This document shows positions 17,613 through 25,402 of a DNA stretch of 62,511 nt, in pieces. The stretch is from an uncultured Pelagibacteraceae bacterium. GTDB lineage: Bacteria > Pseudomonadota > Alphaproteobacteria > Pelagibacterales > Pelagibacteraceae. Location: assembly GCA_902522525.1 (NCBI GenBank), contig CABYVU010000006.1, positions 1 to 62,511 on the forward strand. Direction: 5' to 3'. The notes below the pieces were generated by a model. That model searched no databases. It saw only the letters and a program-made list of their open reading frames with translations, and was not told the DNA's origin. The position numbers and the translations under genes are program-made. Each line of letters begins with the position of its first letter. The first letter of the stretch is position 1.

Positions 17613-18942
17613 AAAAAAGTTTTCTTATAATATTCAAAAAAAATAAAATATGTATAATAATACCAGAGTACATCATTCTTGATTGCTCATGCCCTGTAGC
17701 TAGGTGACTAACCACTAAAATATAAGAATATATTGTTAAAATTATTAAATATGATTTTTTTAATTCAGAATTCTCTTTTGATAAAAAGATTAAATAGATG
17801 AAAAACAAATAAACAGAAATCATGTAAGCAAATATTAAGGCTTGTCTAGTTAGTTTGTGATTTGGATTTTTATAAATATTTTCTAAGTGTTGATAATATT
17901 TATCCCAACCTAATGGTTTGGGATGTGCGAAGTCAAAAGCAAATTTTCCGTGAGATGCAAGGAATGCATTCAATCTACCAAGCATATATTCCCTAGGATT
18001 TTTTAATATTCTTTTAATAGTTTCTGTCAAACATTTTTGCGATTTGTAAATTATACCTACATAATTATATTTACTTTTTTCACCAACCAAGGATGGGTGA
18101 GAAAATTTTCTTTCATAAATTTTTTCATACATTCTAAGATTATAGATACTTTCCTCTGAATAGATTTTATTTGGATCAGGTAAATCACATGTCGTTTTCC
18201 AGTCTAAAAATGTTGTTGATAATTGATGCCCAGCCCAACTGCCAACTGTAAAACTGTTAAAGACTATTTTATTTTTAATAAATGGTAAAAAACTTAAAAA
18301 CAAAATTACAATAAATGAAAAAAAATTTTTTTTATTTGTTTTTATTTTTAAAAATCTAAGAAAAATAAAAATAAATAAAATTAACAAAGGTTGAAATGCG
18401 CTCCAAATTAAAGAAAGTAAAAATATAATTAAATACAGATTTGTTTCATATTTCAATTCTTTTGTTCTGCACAACTTTATTATAAAATATGAAGAAATTA
18501 CAATTAATGTACAAATTGTATGTTGGTATGAAAATATTTTTTCCCAAAATAAAATACTCGGATTAAAGATTAGAAATAAATAAAGAAAAATTTTGATTTT
18601 ATTATTATTTATATTAATTTCTTGACTGATTAAGATTGAAAATTTAATTATAATTAGAGTAAGTGCTACTTGATAAATTTCAAAAAAATAATTTATTAAT
18701 TTTTCGTTCCCATTAAATATTTTTGTTAACAATCCAATATAAAGATTCCATCCTAATGGTTGGGAGTGTAGGTAAAATATAGATTTAGTCAAATCATATT
18801 GAAGAAGTGTTTTATCTAAAAGATGAAAACCATAAGATATTCCAAATAATTCAATTTCTAAAATTTGAATTATAATTCTAGAGAGAATCAGTGTAATTAT
18901 TGAAAAAAAAAAAAAACTATTTTTAATAGTTAACATAGACAC
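17596..18942 (-). CDS. Polytopic membrane protein, probable GT-C type glycosyltransferase
   Basis: A 448-residue protein with about ten hydrophobic segments. After the first segment an extracytoplasmic loop contains a stretch of the form LHSQPLGWNLYIGLL, reminiscent of the H-x-x-P loop in lipid-linked-sugar-dependent mannosyl/arabinosyl transferases. A large soluble loop sits around residues 225-330 (GSWAGHQLSTTFLDW, LGRLNAFLASHGKF). I recognise no named family with certainty. With the epimerase and the DPM1-like GT2 downstream it makes a plausible lipid-linked-sugar synthesis and transfer module. The minus-strand coding sequence includes a 13-nt homopolymer (18903-18915), in frame. Confidence 0.6.
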   Translation of the reverse strand: MSMLTIKNSFFFFSIITLILSRIIIQILEIELFGISYGFHLLDKTLLQYDLTKSIFYLHSQPLGWNLYIGLLTKIFNGNEKLINYFFEIYQVALTLIIIKFSILISQEININNNKIKIFLYLFLIFNPSILFWEKIFSYQHTICTLIVISSYFIIKLCRTKELKYETNLYLIIFLLSLIWSAFQPLLILFIFIFLRFLKIKTNKKNFFSFIVILFLSFLPFIKNKIVFNSFTVGSWAGHQLSTTFLDWKTTCDLPDPNKIYSEESIYNLRMYEKIYERKFSHPSLVGEKSKYNYVGIIYKSQKCLTETIKRILKNPREYMLGRLNAFLASHGKFAFDFAHPKPLGWDKYYQHLENIYKNPNHKLTRQALIFAYMISVYLFFIYLIFLSKENSELKKSYLIILTIYSYILVVSHLATGHEQSRMMYSGIIIHILFFLNIIRKLFYEKKN

Positions 18943-19078
18943 AATAATAAACTTTCAGTTTTTATATAGTAAAAAATTGAGAACATATTTAATTTCAACT
19001 AATACGTTACTTTGTAATTAAGTGGTTTTTTCAATAAATTTATATATATAGTTTTTTGATATCACTATATTTATTTTA

Positions 19079-20026
19079 ATGAAATTAACAAAAGAACAAT
19101 TACTTGAAATAAAAGAACAACAATCTCAACAGAATATTACAAAAAGAGTTACTGTTCAGCATTTAGAGAAAATTTTGTATGACGCTATTCCAGCACTTGA
19201 TCATGGATTTGTAAGAGTTATTGATTATATGGGAGACGACAGTTCAATTGTTCAATCTGCACGAGTCTCGTATGGAAAGGGAACAAAAAAAGTATCAACA
19301 GATAGTGGATTAATAAAATATTTAATGCGTCATTGGCATAGCACCCCATTTGAAATGTGTGAAATTAAATATCATGTAAAATTACCAATATTTATAGCGA
19401 GACAATGGATTAGACATCGTACAGCAAACGTAAATGAATACTCTGCAAGATATTCAATTTTAGATAAAGAGTTTTATTTACCTGATCCACAAAATCTAGC
19501 AGCTCAATCAATCTCAAACAGACAAGGTAGAGGCGATATGATTGAGGGTGAGCAAGCAAAAGAAGTTTTAGAGCTTTTGAAAAATGATGCAGAAAGAACT
19601 TATTCTAATTATGAAACTATGCTTAATCAAAAATTTGATGGATCTACAATTGATGAAAATAAGAAAGGATTAGCCAGGGAGTTAGCTAGAATGAATTTAA
19701 CTTTAAATACCTATACCCAGTGGTATTGGAAAACAGACCTATTAAATTTAATGAATTTTTTAAGATTACGTGCAGATCATCATGCTCAATATGAAATTAG
19801 AGTTTACGCAGATATAATGTTAGATACTTTAAAGAGATGGGTTCCAATTACATATGATGCATTTATGGATTATAGAGTAGGAGGTACTGAAGTATCTGCT
19901 AAAGGAAAAATGATCATTCAAAAATTATTGAAAGGTGAAGAAATAGATTTAGAACAATCTGGTCTTTCAAAAAGAGAGTGGAATGAACTTATGGAAGCTT
20001 TTGAAATTACAGATAAGATTGTTTGA
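19079..20026 (+). CDS. thyX: Flavin-dependent thymidylate synthase
   Basis: Makes dTMP from dUMP with methylene-tetrahydrofolate and FAD/NADPH. It replaces thyA in many streamlined alphaproteobacteria. The 315-residue protein has the ThyX signature around residues 112-126, RHR followed by NEYSARYS, and the HSTPFEM and [12 protein letters not shown] segments. It is somewhat longer than minimal ThyX, with a Gln/Glu-rich N-terminal extension of about 25 residues. The 3' end overlaps the convergent mrp gene by 20 nt (20007-20026). A 136-bp AT-rich spacer upstream separates it from the divergent glycan island. Confidence 0.95.
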   Translation: MKLTKEQLLEIKEQQSQQNITKRVTVQHLEKILYDAIPALDHGFVRVIDYMGDDSSIVQSARVSYGKGTKKVSTDSGLIKYLMRHWHSTPFEMCEIKYHVKLPIFIARQWIRHRTANVNEYSARYSILDKEFYLPDPQNLAAQSISNRQGRGDMIEGEQAKEVLELLKNDAERTYSNYETMLNQKFDGSTIDENKKGLARELARMNLTLNTYTQWYWKTDLLNLMNFLRLRADHHAQYEIRVYADIMLDTLKRWVPITYDAFMDYRVGGTEVSAKGKMIIQKLLKGEEIDLEQSGLSKREWNELMEAFEITDKIV

Positions 20027-20831
20027 TTTCCTCAGCAAATTTTAAATAAATTTTTGTAATTTCATGATCTGGGTCTTTTTCGACTATTGGAATTCCCATA
20101 TCCCCATATTTGCCAACATCAGGGTTTATTGGTATTTGTCCTAAAAATTTCTTCTCGAATTCTTGAGCGGTTCTCTCAACACCATTCTCCCCAAAAATTG
20201 CATATTTTTTTCCATCATCTCCAATAAAGTGACTCATATTGTCAATTAATCCAATAATATTTACTTTTAATTTTTCAAACATTCTAATTCCTCTCTTTAC
20301 ATCTTGGAGTGCTATCTCCTGAGGAGTTGATACTATGATTGCACCATCTACACTAATCTCTTGTGCAAAAGTTAATTGTGTATCACCAGTACCTGGAGGC
20401 ATATCAACAATAATGAAGTCTAAATCTTTCCAACCAACTTTTTGAGTAAAGGTTTTAATAGCACTTGTCACCATTGGTCCTCTCCAGATCATTGGCGTTT
20501 GTTCATCTGTTAAAAAACCAATGGACATACATTGAATATCATACTTTACAATTGGTTTTAAAGTTTGACCGTCGCTATCTGGCTTTTCATTTATAGAAAA
20601 TAGTTTTGGCAAAGATGGGCCGTAAATATCAGCATCTAAAATTCCAACATTACATCCAACTTTTTTTAACGCTAAAGCTAAATTTGTGGCAAAAGTAGAT
20701 TTCCCAACACCACCTTTTGCACTAGATATTGCGATTGTAAATTTAGTGCCTGGAATAGGGTTTCTTTTGAAGGTTTTTGGCTCAGTTTTTGCCTTCATTG
20801 TGTCACTAAGACCTACTTTTTTATCGTTCAT
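20007..20831 (-). CDS. mrp: Mrp/NBP35-family P-loop ATPase, iron-sulfur cluster carrier
   Basis: A 274-residue MinD-like ATPase (ApbC/Mrp) that binds and transfers [4Fe-4S] clusters. The deviant Walker [12 protein letters not shown] is at about residues 36-46, with switch and Walker B features in [13 protein letters not shown] and [17 protein letters not shown]. The N-terminal DUF59/MIP18 domain present in many Mrp proteins is absent, so this is the short form. The usual C-terminal CxxC is not evident: [16 protein letters not shown] follows directly, and the segment usually containing the CxxC reads IDNMSHF, without cysteines. That makes cluster binding uncertain. It is convergent with thyX and divergent from hflK. 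Confidence 0.88.
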   Translation of the reverse strand: MNDKKVGLSDTMKAKTEPKTFKRNPIPGTKFTIAISSAKGGVGKSTFATNLALALKKVGCNVGILDADIYGPSLPKLFSINEKPDSDGQTLKPIVKYDIQCMSIGFLTDEQTPMIWRGPMVTSAIKTFTQKVGWKDLDFIIVDMPPGTGDTQLTFAQEISVDGAIIVSTPQEIALQDVKRGIRMFEKLKVNIIGLIDNMSHFIGDDGKKYAIFGENGVERTAQEFEKKFLGQIPINPDVGKYGDMGIPIVEKDPDHEITKIYLKFAEEIKQSYL

Positions 20832-20884
20832 AAAAATACACTTACCTTGTTTTTGAATATAAAGACACTATATAGATTGTCATA

Positions 20885-21982
20885 ATGACGATTTACAAAA
20901 ATCAAAGTCCGTGGGGAAGCCCTCCAGGTGGAGGAGGAAGTGGAAATGGTGGTGGTTTCAGAAGAGGCCCAACTCCCCCCAACTTAGATGAGGCAATTAA
21001 AAAATTACAGGACACCATAAATAAATTTACTGGAAGTGGTACAGGCGGTAAAAAACCAATTATACTTGGGTTGATAATTTTAGTTGTAATTTGGGCATTA
21101 AGTGGTTTGTACAGAGTTTTACCTGATGAGCAAGGTGTAGTTCTTAGGTTTGGAAAATTTGTAAATACTACTCAACCAGGATTAAATTATCATCTGCCAT
21201 TCCCAATTGAAAGTGTGCTAACCCCTAAAGTTACAAAAGTAAACAGAATGGATATTGGTTTTAGATCTGAAAGAGATAGTGGATTTGGTCAAGGTGGAGG
21301 AGTAGCTGACGTTCCAGAAGAAAGTTTAATGTTAACTGGTGATGAAAATATAGTTAATATTGATTTTTCAGTATTTTGGGTAATTAAAGACGCTGGTAAC
21401 TTTTTATTTAAAATTCAGGACCCAGAAGGTACGGTTAAAGCTGCTGCAGAAACTGCGATGAGAGAAGTAATAGCAAGATCAGATATTCAACCAATTCTTA
21501 CTGAAGGAAGAGCAGTTATTGAAAGAGATACACAAGAAATTATTCAAGGAATACTTGATGAATACGAAAGTGGTGTACAAATTACACAAGTCCAAACGCA
21601 AAAAGCTGACCCACCAGACCAAGTTATTGATGCTTTTAGAGATGTACAAGCTGCAAGGGCTGATATGGAAAGATCGAAAAACGAAGCAGAAGCATATGCG
21701 AATGACGTTATACCAAGAGCTCGAGGTGAAGCTGCAAAAATTTTACAAGCTGCTGAAGCTTATAAAAAAGAAGTTGTTGCAAAGGCAGAAGGTGAAGCTA
21801 GTAGATTTTTATCAATTTACACTGAGTACGCGAAAGCCAAAGAGGTGACTCAAGAAAGAATGTATTTGGAGACAATGGAGCAGGTTCTTGCTGATATTAA
21901 TAAAATTATAATTGATAAAGACTCAGGGTCTGGAGTTGTGCCATATCTTCCTTTACAAGAATTAAAATCAGGGACAAACTAA
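20885..21982 (+). CDS. hflK: HflK, FtsH protease modulator (SPFH/band 7 protein)
   Basis: A 365-residue SPFH-domain protein that with HflC forms the large periplasmic cage around FtsH. A Gly-rich cytoplasmic N-terminus (PPGGGGSGNGGG) precedes one transmembrane segment at about residues 57-77, then the band 7 domain (VVLRFGKFVNTTQPGLNYHLPFP) and a long helical region (VQAARADMERSKNEAEAYAN). A candidate promoter (TTGTTT 20847-20852, 16 nt, TATATA 20869-20874) would start transcription only about 4 nt before the ATG, so the transcript may be nearly leaderless. The stop and the hflC start overlap (TAATG). Confidence 0.93.
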   Translation: MTIYKNQSPWGSPPGGGGSGNGGGFRRGPTPPNLDEAIKKLQDTINKFTGSGTGGKKPIILGLIILVVIWALSGLYRVLPDEQGVVLRFGKFVNTTQPGLNYHLPFPIESVLTPKVTKVNRMDIGFRSERDSGFGQGGGVADVPEESLMLTGDENIVNIDFSVFWVIKDAGNFLFKIQDPEGTVKAAAETAMREVIARSDIQPILTEGRAVIERDTQEIIQGILDEYESGVQITQVQTQKADPPDQVIDAFRDVQAARADMERSKNEAEAYANDVIPRARGEAAKILQAAEAYKKEVVAKAEGEASRFLSIYTEYAKAKEVTQERMYLETMEQVLADINKIIIDKDSGSGVVPYLPLQELKSGTN

Positions 21983-22842
21983 TGAAAGCTGGAAAATTTA
22001 TATTACCGATAATTATTTTAATAGGAGCAACTTTATTCTTTTCAATATTTATAGTTAAAGAGGTAAACCAAGCTATAGTTCTACAATTTGGTGACCCTAA
22101 AAGAATTATTCTAAAGCCAGGTTTAAACTTTAAGCTACCTTTTATACAAAATGTAGTATTTTTAGATAAAAGAGTTTTAAATTTAGATACTCCACCTGAA
22201 GAAGTAATTGCATCTGATCAAAAACGTCTAATAGTTGATGCATTTGCACGATTTCAAATAATTGATCCATTGAAATTTTATATTTCTGTAGGAAATGAAA
22301 GAGTTGCAAGGTCAAGATTAGCAACGATTATTAATTCAAGAATAAGAAATGTATTAGGTCAACAAAAATTACAAACATTATTATCCGAAGATAGATCAAA
22401 GCAAATGGCTTTAATCCAACAAGGTGTTAATAATGAAGCTGAAAATTTTGGTATTAAGATAGTTGATGTAAGAATTAAAAGAGCCGACCTCCCTCAAGCA
22501 AATAGTGATGCAATTTTTAGAAGAATGCAAACTGAAAGGGAGAGAGAAGCTAAAGAGTTTAGAGCAAAGGGTGCTGAAATGGCAGTTACTATTACATCAA
22601 CTGCAGATAAAGAGGTTACAGTTATTCTAGCCGATGCGCAGAAAAAATCTGAGATTATGAAGGGGGAAGGTGATGGTCTTAAAAATAAAATTTTTGCAGA
22701 CGCATTTGGACAGGACCCTGAGTTTTTCGGATTTTATAGGGCAATGCAAGCTTACCAAAATGCTTTAATCGGTGGAGAAACATCAATGATATTATCTCCA
22801 GATAGTGAATTTTTTAAGTTTTTTGGAAATAAAGATAAATAA
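21982..22842 (+). CDS. hflC: HflC, FtsH protease modulator (SPFH/band 7 protein)
   Basis: A 286-residue partner of HflK. One N-terminal transmembrane segment (FILPIIILIGATLFFSIFIV) is followed by the band 7 domain (AIVLQFGDPKRIILKPGLNFKLPF) and the helical region ending in FGIKIVDVRIKRADLP and REREAKEFRAKG, which are strongly conserved in HflC. It is translationally coupled to hflK by a 1-nt overlap. DUF2065 and DegP-type genes follow at once, the usual alphaproteobacterial membrane quality-control cluster. Confidence 0.94.
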   Translation: MKAGKFILPIIILIGATLFFSIFIVKEVNQAIVLQFGDPKRIILKPGLNFKLPFIQNVVFLDKRVLNLDTPPEEVIASDQKRLIVDAFARFQIIDPLKFYISVGNERVARSRLATIINSRIRNVLGQQKLQTLLSEDRSKQMALIQQGVNNEAENFGIKIVDVRIKRADLPQANSDAIFRRMQTEREREAKEFRAKGAEMAVTITSTADKEVTVILADAQKKSEIMKGEGDGLKNKIFADAFGQDPEFFGFYRAMQAYQNALIGGETSMILSPDSEFFKFFGNKDK

Positions 22843-22856
22843 TAATTTTAGTTAAC

Positions 22857-23042
22857 ATGAAAGAATTGATCATAGCATTTGGTCTCTTCTTATTTATTGA
22901 AGGTATTTTATATGCCTTATTTCCATCAAAAATGAAAAATATGTTAAAAAAACTTGATGCAATAGCTGATAAGCAATTAAGAGTAGGTGGGTTAGTATTT
23001 GTAATTTTAGGATTTATAATTATTTGGTATTTAAAGAAATGA
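22857..23042 (+). CDS. DUF2065 small membrane protein
   Basis: A 61-residue protein with two transmembrane segments (about residues 4-20 and 44-59) and the family pattern FxEGxLYALFPxxMKxML between them. DUF2065 genes usually lie between hflC and degP, as here. The function is unknown; the context suggests a role with the FtsH/HflKC or DegP systems. Its TGA overlaps the degP ATG at 23039 (ATGA). Confidence 0.85.
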   Translation: MKELIIAFGLFLFIEGILYALFPSKMKNMLKKLDAIADKQLRVGGLVFVILGFIIIWYLKK

Positions 23043-24436
23043 AATATTTTTTAAAGGGTTTATTAATATTAATAATTTCAATAAATTATTTTACAATTTC
23101 TAAAGCTCAGGAAATTCCGTCATCATTTGCAGATTTAGCAGAGAGATTAATGCCTTCAGTTGTAAATATTTCTACAACTACAACTGTTACAACTAGATCA
23201 AACCCTTTGCCATTTGAATTTCCTCCAGGCTCACCATTTGAAGATATGTTTGGTTCTCCTCAACAAAGACAAACTAGTGCGCTAGGATCAGGTTTTATAA
23301 TTGATGAAGATGGTATTGTAATAACAAACAATCATGTTATTCAAGGAGCATCAGATATATTTGTTAGAGTTAACGGAGATGAAAATTATAAAGCTGAGGT
23401 ACTCGGCGCTGATGCAGGCATGGACATTGCTGTATTAAAAATAGATTCTAAAGAAAAATTTAAACCAGTAAAATTTGGAAACTCAGATAAATCTAGAATT
23501 GGTGATTGGGTTATTGCAATAGGTAATCCTTTTGGTCTTGGAGGCACAGTAACAGCAGGAATAATTTCTGCAAGAAATAGAAGTATAGGGTTATCAAGAT
23601 ATGAAGATTATATTCAAACTGATGCTTCAATAAATCAAGGAAATTCAGGAGGCCCACTATTTAATATGAACGGAGATGTTATTGGAATAAATACAGCTAT
23701 ACTTGGACAGTCTGGATCAATTGGAATAGGATTTGCTATTCCGTCTAATAGTGCACAAAAAGTTATTGATCAATTAATTGAATTTGGAGAAACAAAAAGA
23801 GGATGGCTTGGAGTTAGAATTCAGGTGGTAGATCAAGCAATAGCAGATGCAGAAAAGTTAGATAAACCTAGAGGTGCACTGGTTGCTAGTGTTGCCGATA
23901 ATAGTCCATCAGATAAAGGAGGGATTAAACCTGGTGATATAATCTTAGATTTTGACGGAAAACCAATTAATGAAATGAAAGAACTACCCAAAATTGTTGC
24001 CGAAACGGATGTTGGAAAAAAAGTAATTGTTAAAGTTTGGAGAAATAAAAGAGAAATTACAAAAGAAATAGTTCTTGGAAGGTTAGAAACATCTGAGGAC
24101 TTTAAAGCACAAAAACCTGTAATTGAAAAACCAAAGGTGAAGAGAATTGAAGGTTTAAAAATTGATGTTCGTTTATTAAGTAAAGATGATATTGAGACAA
24201 GAAACCTTCCAAACAGTACAAGTGGAGTAGTAATTACAAAAATAGATAAAGATAGTCCAATTAATTATCTACAAGTAAACAATGTTATTGTTGAGGCTAA
24301 TAGAAAAAAAATTAATACAATAGGTGATCTTGATAATGTGGTAAAATTGAAATTAAGAAGTGATGAAAAAAACTTACTGATTGCAATATATAATAACCAA
24401 AATCAAAGAACATATGTTGGTGTTAAATTAAAATAA
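23039..24436 (+). CDS. degP: Periplasmic serine protease Do (DegP/HtrA family)
   Basis: The ATG at 23039 (ATGA overlap with the DUF2065 stop) is chosen over an in-frame ATG 15 nt upstream because it starts directly with a signal peptide (KYFLKGLLILIISINYF, cleavage probably after SKA). The 465-residue protein contains the trypsin-like domain with catalytic triad His99 (TNNHVI), Asp129 (MDIAVLKI) and Ser203 (GNSGGPLF), then two PDZ domains (first with GWLGVRIQ and DNSPSDKGGIKPGDII, second shorter). It acts as periplasmic protease and chaperone. It ends 3 nt before miaA. Confidence 0.94.
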   Translation: MKYFLKGLLILIISINYFTISKAQEIPSSFADLAERLMPSVVNISTTTTVTTRSNPLPFEFPPGSPFEDMFGSPQQRQTSALGSGFIIDEDGIVITNNHVIQGASDIFVRVNGDENYKAEVLGADAGMDIAVLKIDSKEKFKPVKFGNSDKSRIGDWVIAIGNPFGLGGTVTAGIISARNRSIGLSRYEDYIQTDASINQGNSGGPLFNMNGDVIGINTAILGQSGSIGIGFAIPSNSAQKVIDQLIEFGETKRGWLGVRIQVVDQAIADAEKLDKPRGALVASVADNSPSDKGGIKPGDIILDFDGKPINEMKELPKIVAETDVGKKVIVKVWRNKREITKEIVLGRLETSEDFKAQKPVIEKPKVKRIEGLKIDVRLLSKDDIETRNLPNSTSGVVITKIDKDSPINYLQVNNVIVEANRKKINTIGDLDNVVKLKLRSDEKNLLIAIYNNQNQRTYVGVKLK

Positions 24437-24439
24437 TAA

Positions 24440-25348
24440 ATGGACCTTAAGTCCAAAATAATATTAATTTCAGGTCCCACGGCATCAGGCAAATCTAAGA
24501 TTGCATTAAAAATTGCTAAAAAATTAAATGGGGAAATTATAAACGCGGATAGTATGCAGGTTTATAAAGAACTGAAGGTATTAACTGCTAGACCTTCGAA
24601 AATCGATTTAAAAAAAATAGAACATCATTTATATGGTTTCAGATCTGTTAAAAAAGATTTTTCATCTGGTGAATGGTTAAAATTAGCAAAAAAAAATATA
24701 AAAAAAATTAGAGATAAAAATAAAATACCAGTTTTAGTTGGAGGCACCGGTCTCTATTTTAAGGCCCTGACTGAAGGCTTGGTTAAAATTCCAAAAATAC
24801 CAATTCCTATTCGTAATAAAATAAGACGAATGCAAAATAGTTTAGGTCAAAAAAAATTTTATTCAAAACTTTTAAAAAATGACTCATCAGTAAAAAACAG
24901 GATTGATTCTACTGATGTTCAAAGATCTATTAGAGCTTATGAAGTTATTTTATTTACAAAGAAATCAATTTTTGAATGGTACAAGCAAACAAAGCCATCT
25001 TTTCCAAATGATCAATTTATTAAAATTTATATTGATTATCCCAGAGATGAACTAATCAGCAAAATTTCTAAAAGAGTAGATCAAATGATGAAAAATGGGG
25101 CCATTCAAGAAGTTAAGGATTTTTTAAAGCTTAATTTGAAGAGTGATAGTAACATCTTCAAAGTTATAGGAATAAGAGAGATTAAAGAATTTATTGATAA
25201 AAAAACTTCTTTGAACGATTTAAAACAAAATATTGTTATAAAAACTAGACAATACGCCAAAAGACAGAGAACTTGGTCTAGAGGTCAAATGAGTGGTTGG
25301 CAAAAACTTGATGCCGAGGCTCTTTCAAAATTTATAAATAAATTATAA
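24440..25348 (+). CDS. miaA: tRNA dimethylallyltransferase
   Basis: Transfers a dimethylallyl group to A37 of tRNAs that read UNN codons. The 302-residue protein has the P-loop GPTASGKS near the N-terminus, then NADSMQVYKEL, VGGTGLYFKALTEGL and the C-terminal TRQYAKRQRTW segment with the substrate-channel residues. All are MiaA signatures, and the length is typical. It follows degP by 3 nt and precedes ilvB by 53 nt. In this DNA its substrate DMAPP would come from the MEP pathway begun by Dxs. Confidence 0.94.
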   Translation: MDLKSKIILISGPTASGKSKIALKIAKKLNGEIINADSMQVYKELKVLTARPSKIDLKKIEHHLYGFRSVKKDFSSGEWLKLAKKNIKKIRDKNKIPVLVGGTGLYFKALTEGLVKIPKIPIPIRNKIRRMQNSLGQKKFYSKLLKNDSSVKNRIDSTDVQRSIRAYEVILFTKKSIFEWYKQTKPSFPNDQFIKIYIDYPRDELISKISKRVDQMMKNGAIQEVKDFLKLNLKSDSNIFKVIGIREIKEFIDKKTSLNDLKQNIVIKTRQYAKRQRTWSRGQMSGWQKLDAEALSKFINKL

Positions 25349-25383
25349 TTTATCCTCACAATAACTTGACCAATGAGTACAAC

Positions 25384-25402
25384 TTCAGCTAGATTGGCTG
25401 AA
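25384..25402 (+). promoter_or_regulatory. Small hairpin overlapping the ilvB start codon
   Basis: TTCAGC (25384-25389) and GCTGAA (25397-25402) form a perfect 6-bp inverted repeat with a 7-nt loop TAGATTG. The last base is the A of the ilvB ATG. No Shine-Dalgarno sequence is visible, and the hairpin occupies the ribosome landing site, so it could limit initiation. Six base pairs with a GC core may also arise by chance. Confidence 0.3.

Noticed and set aside
21519..21848. Open frame of 109 codons inside hflK in another frame
   Set aside because: It is a Lys/Gln-rich shadow of the strongly conserved HflK helical region and has no start signal.
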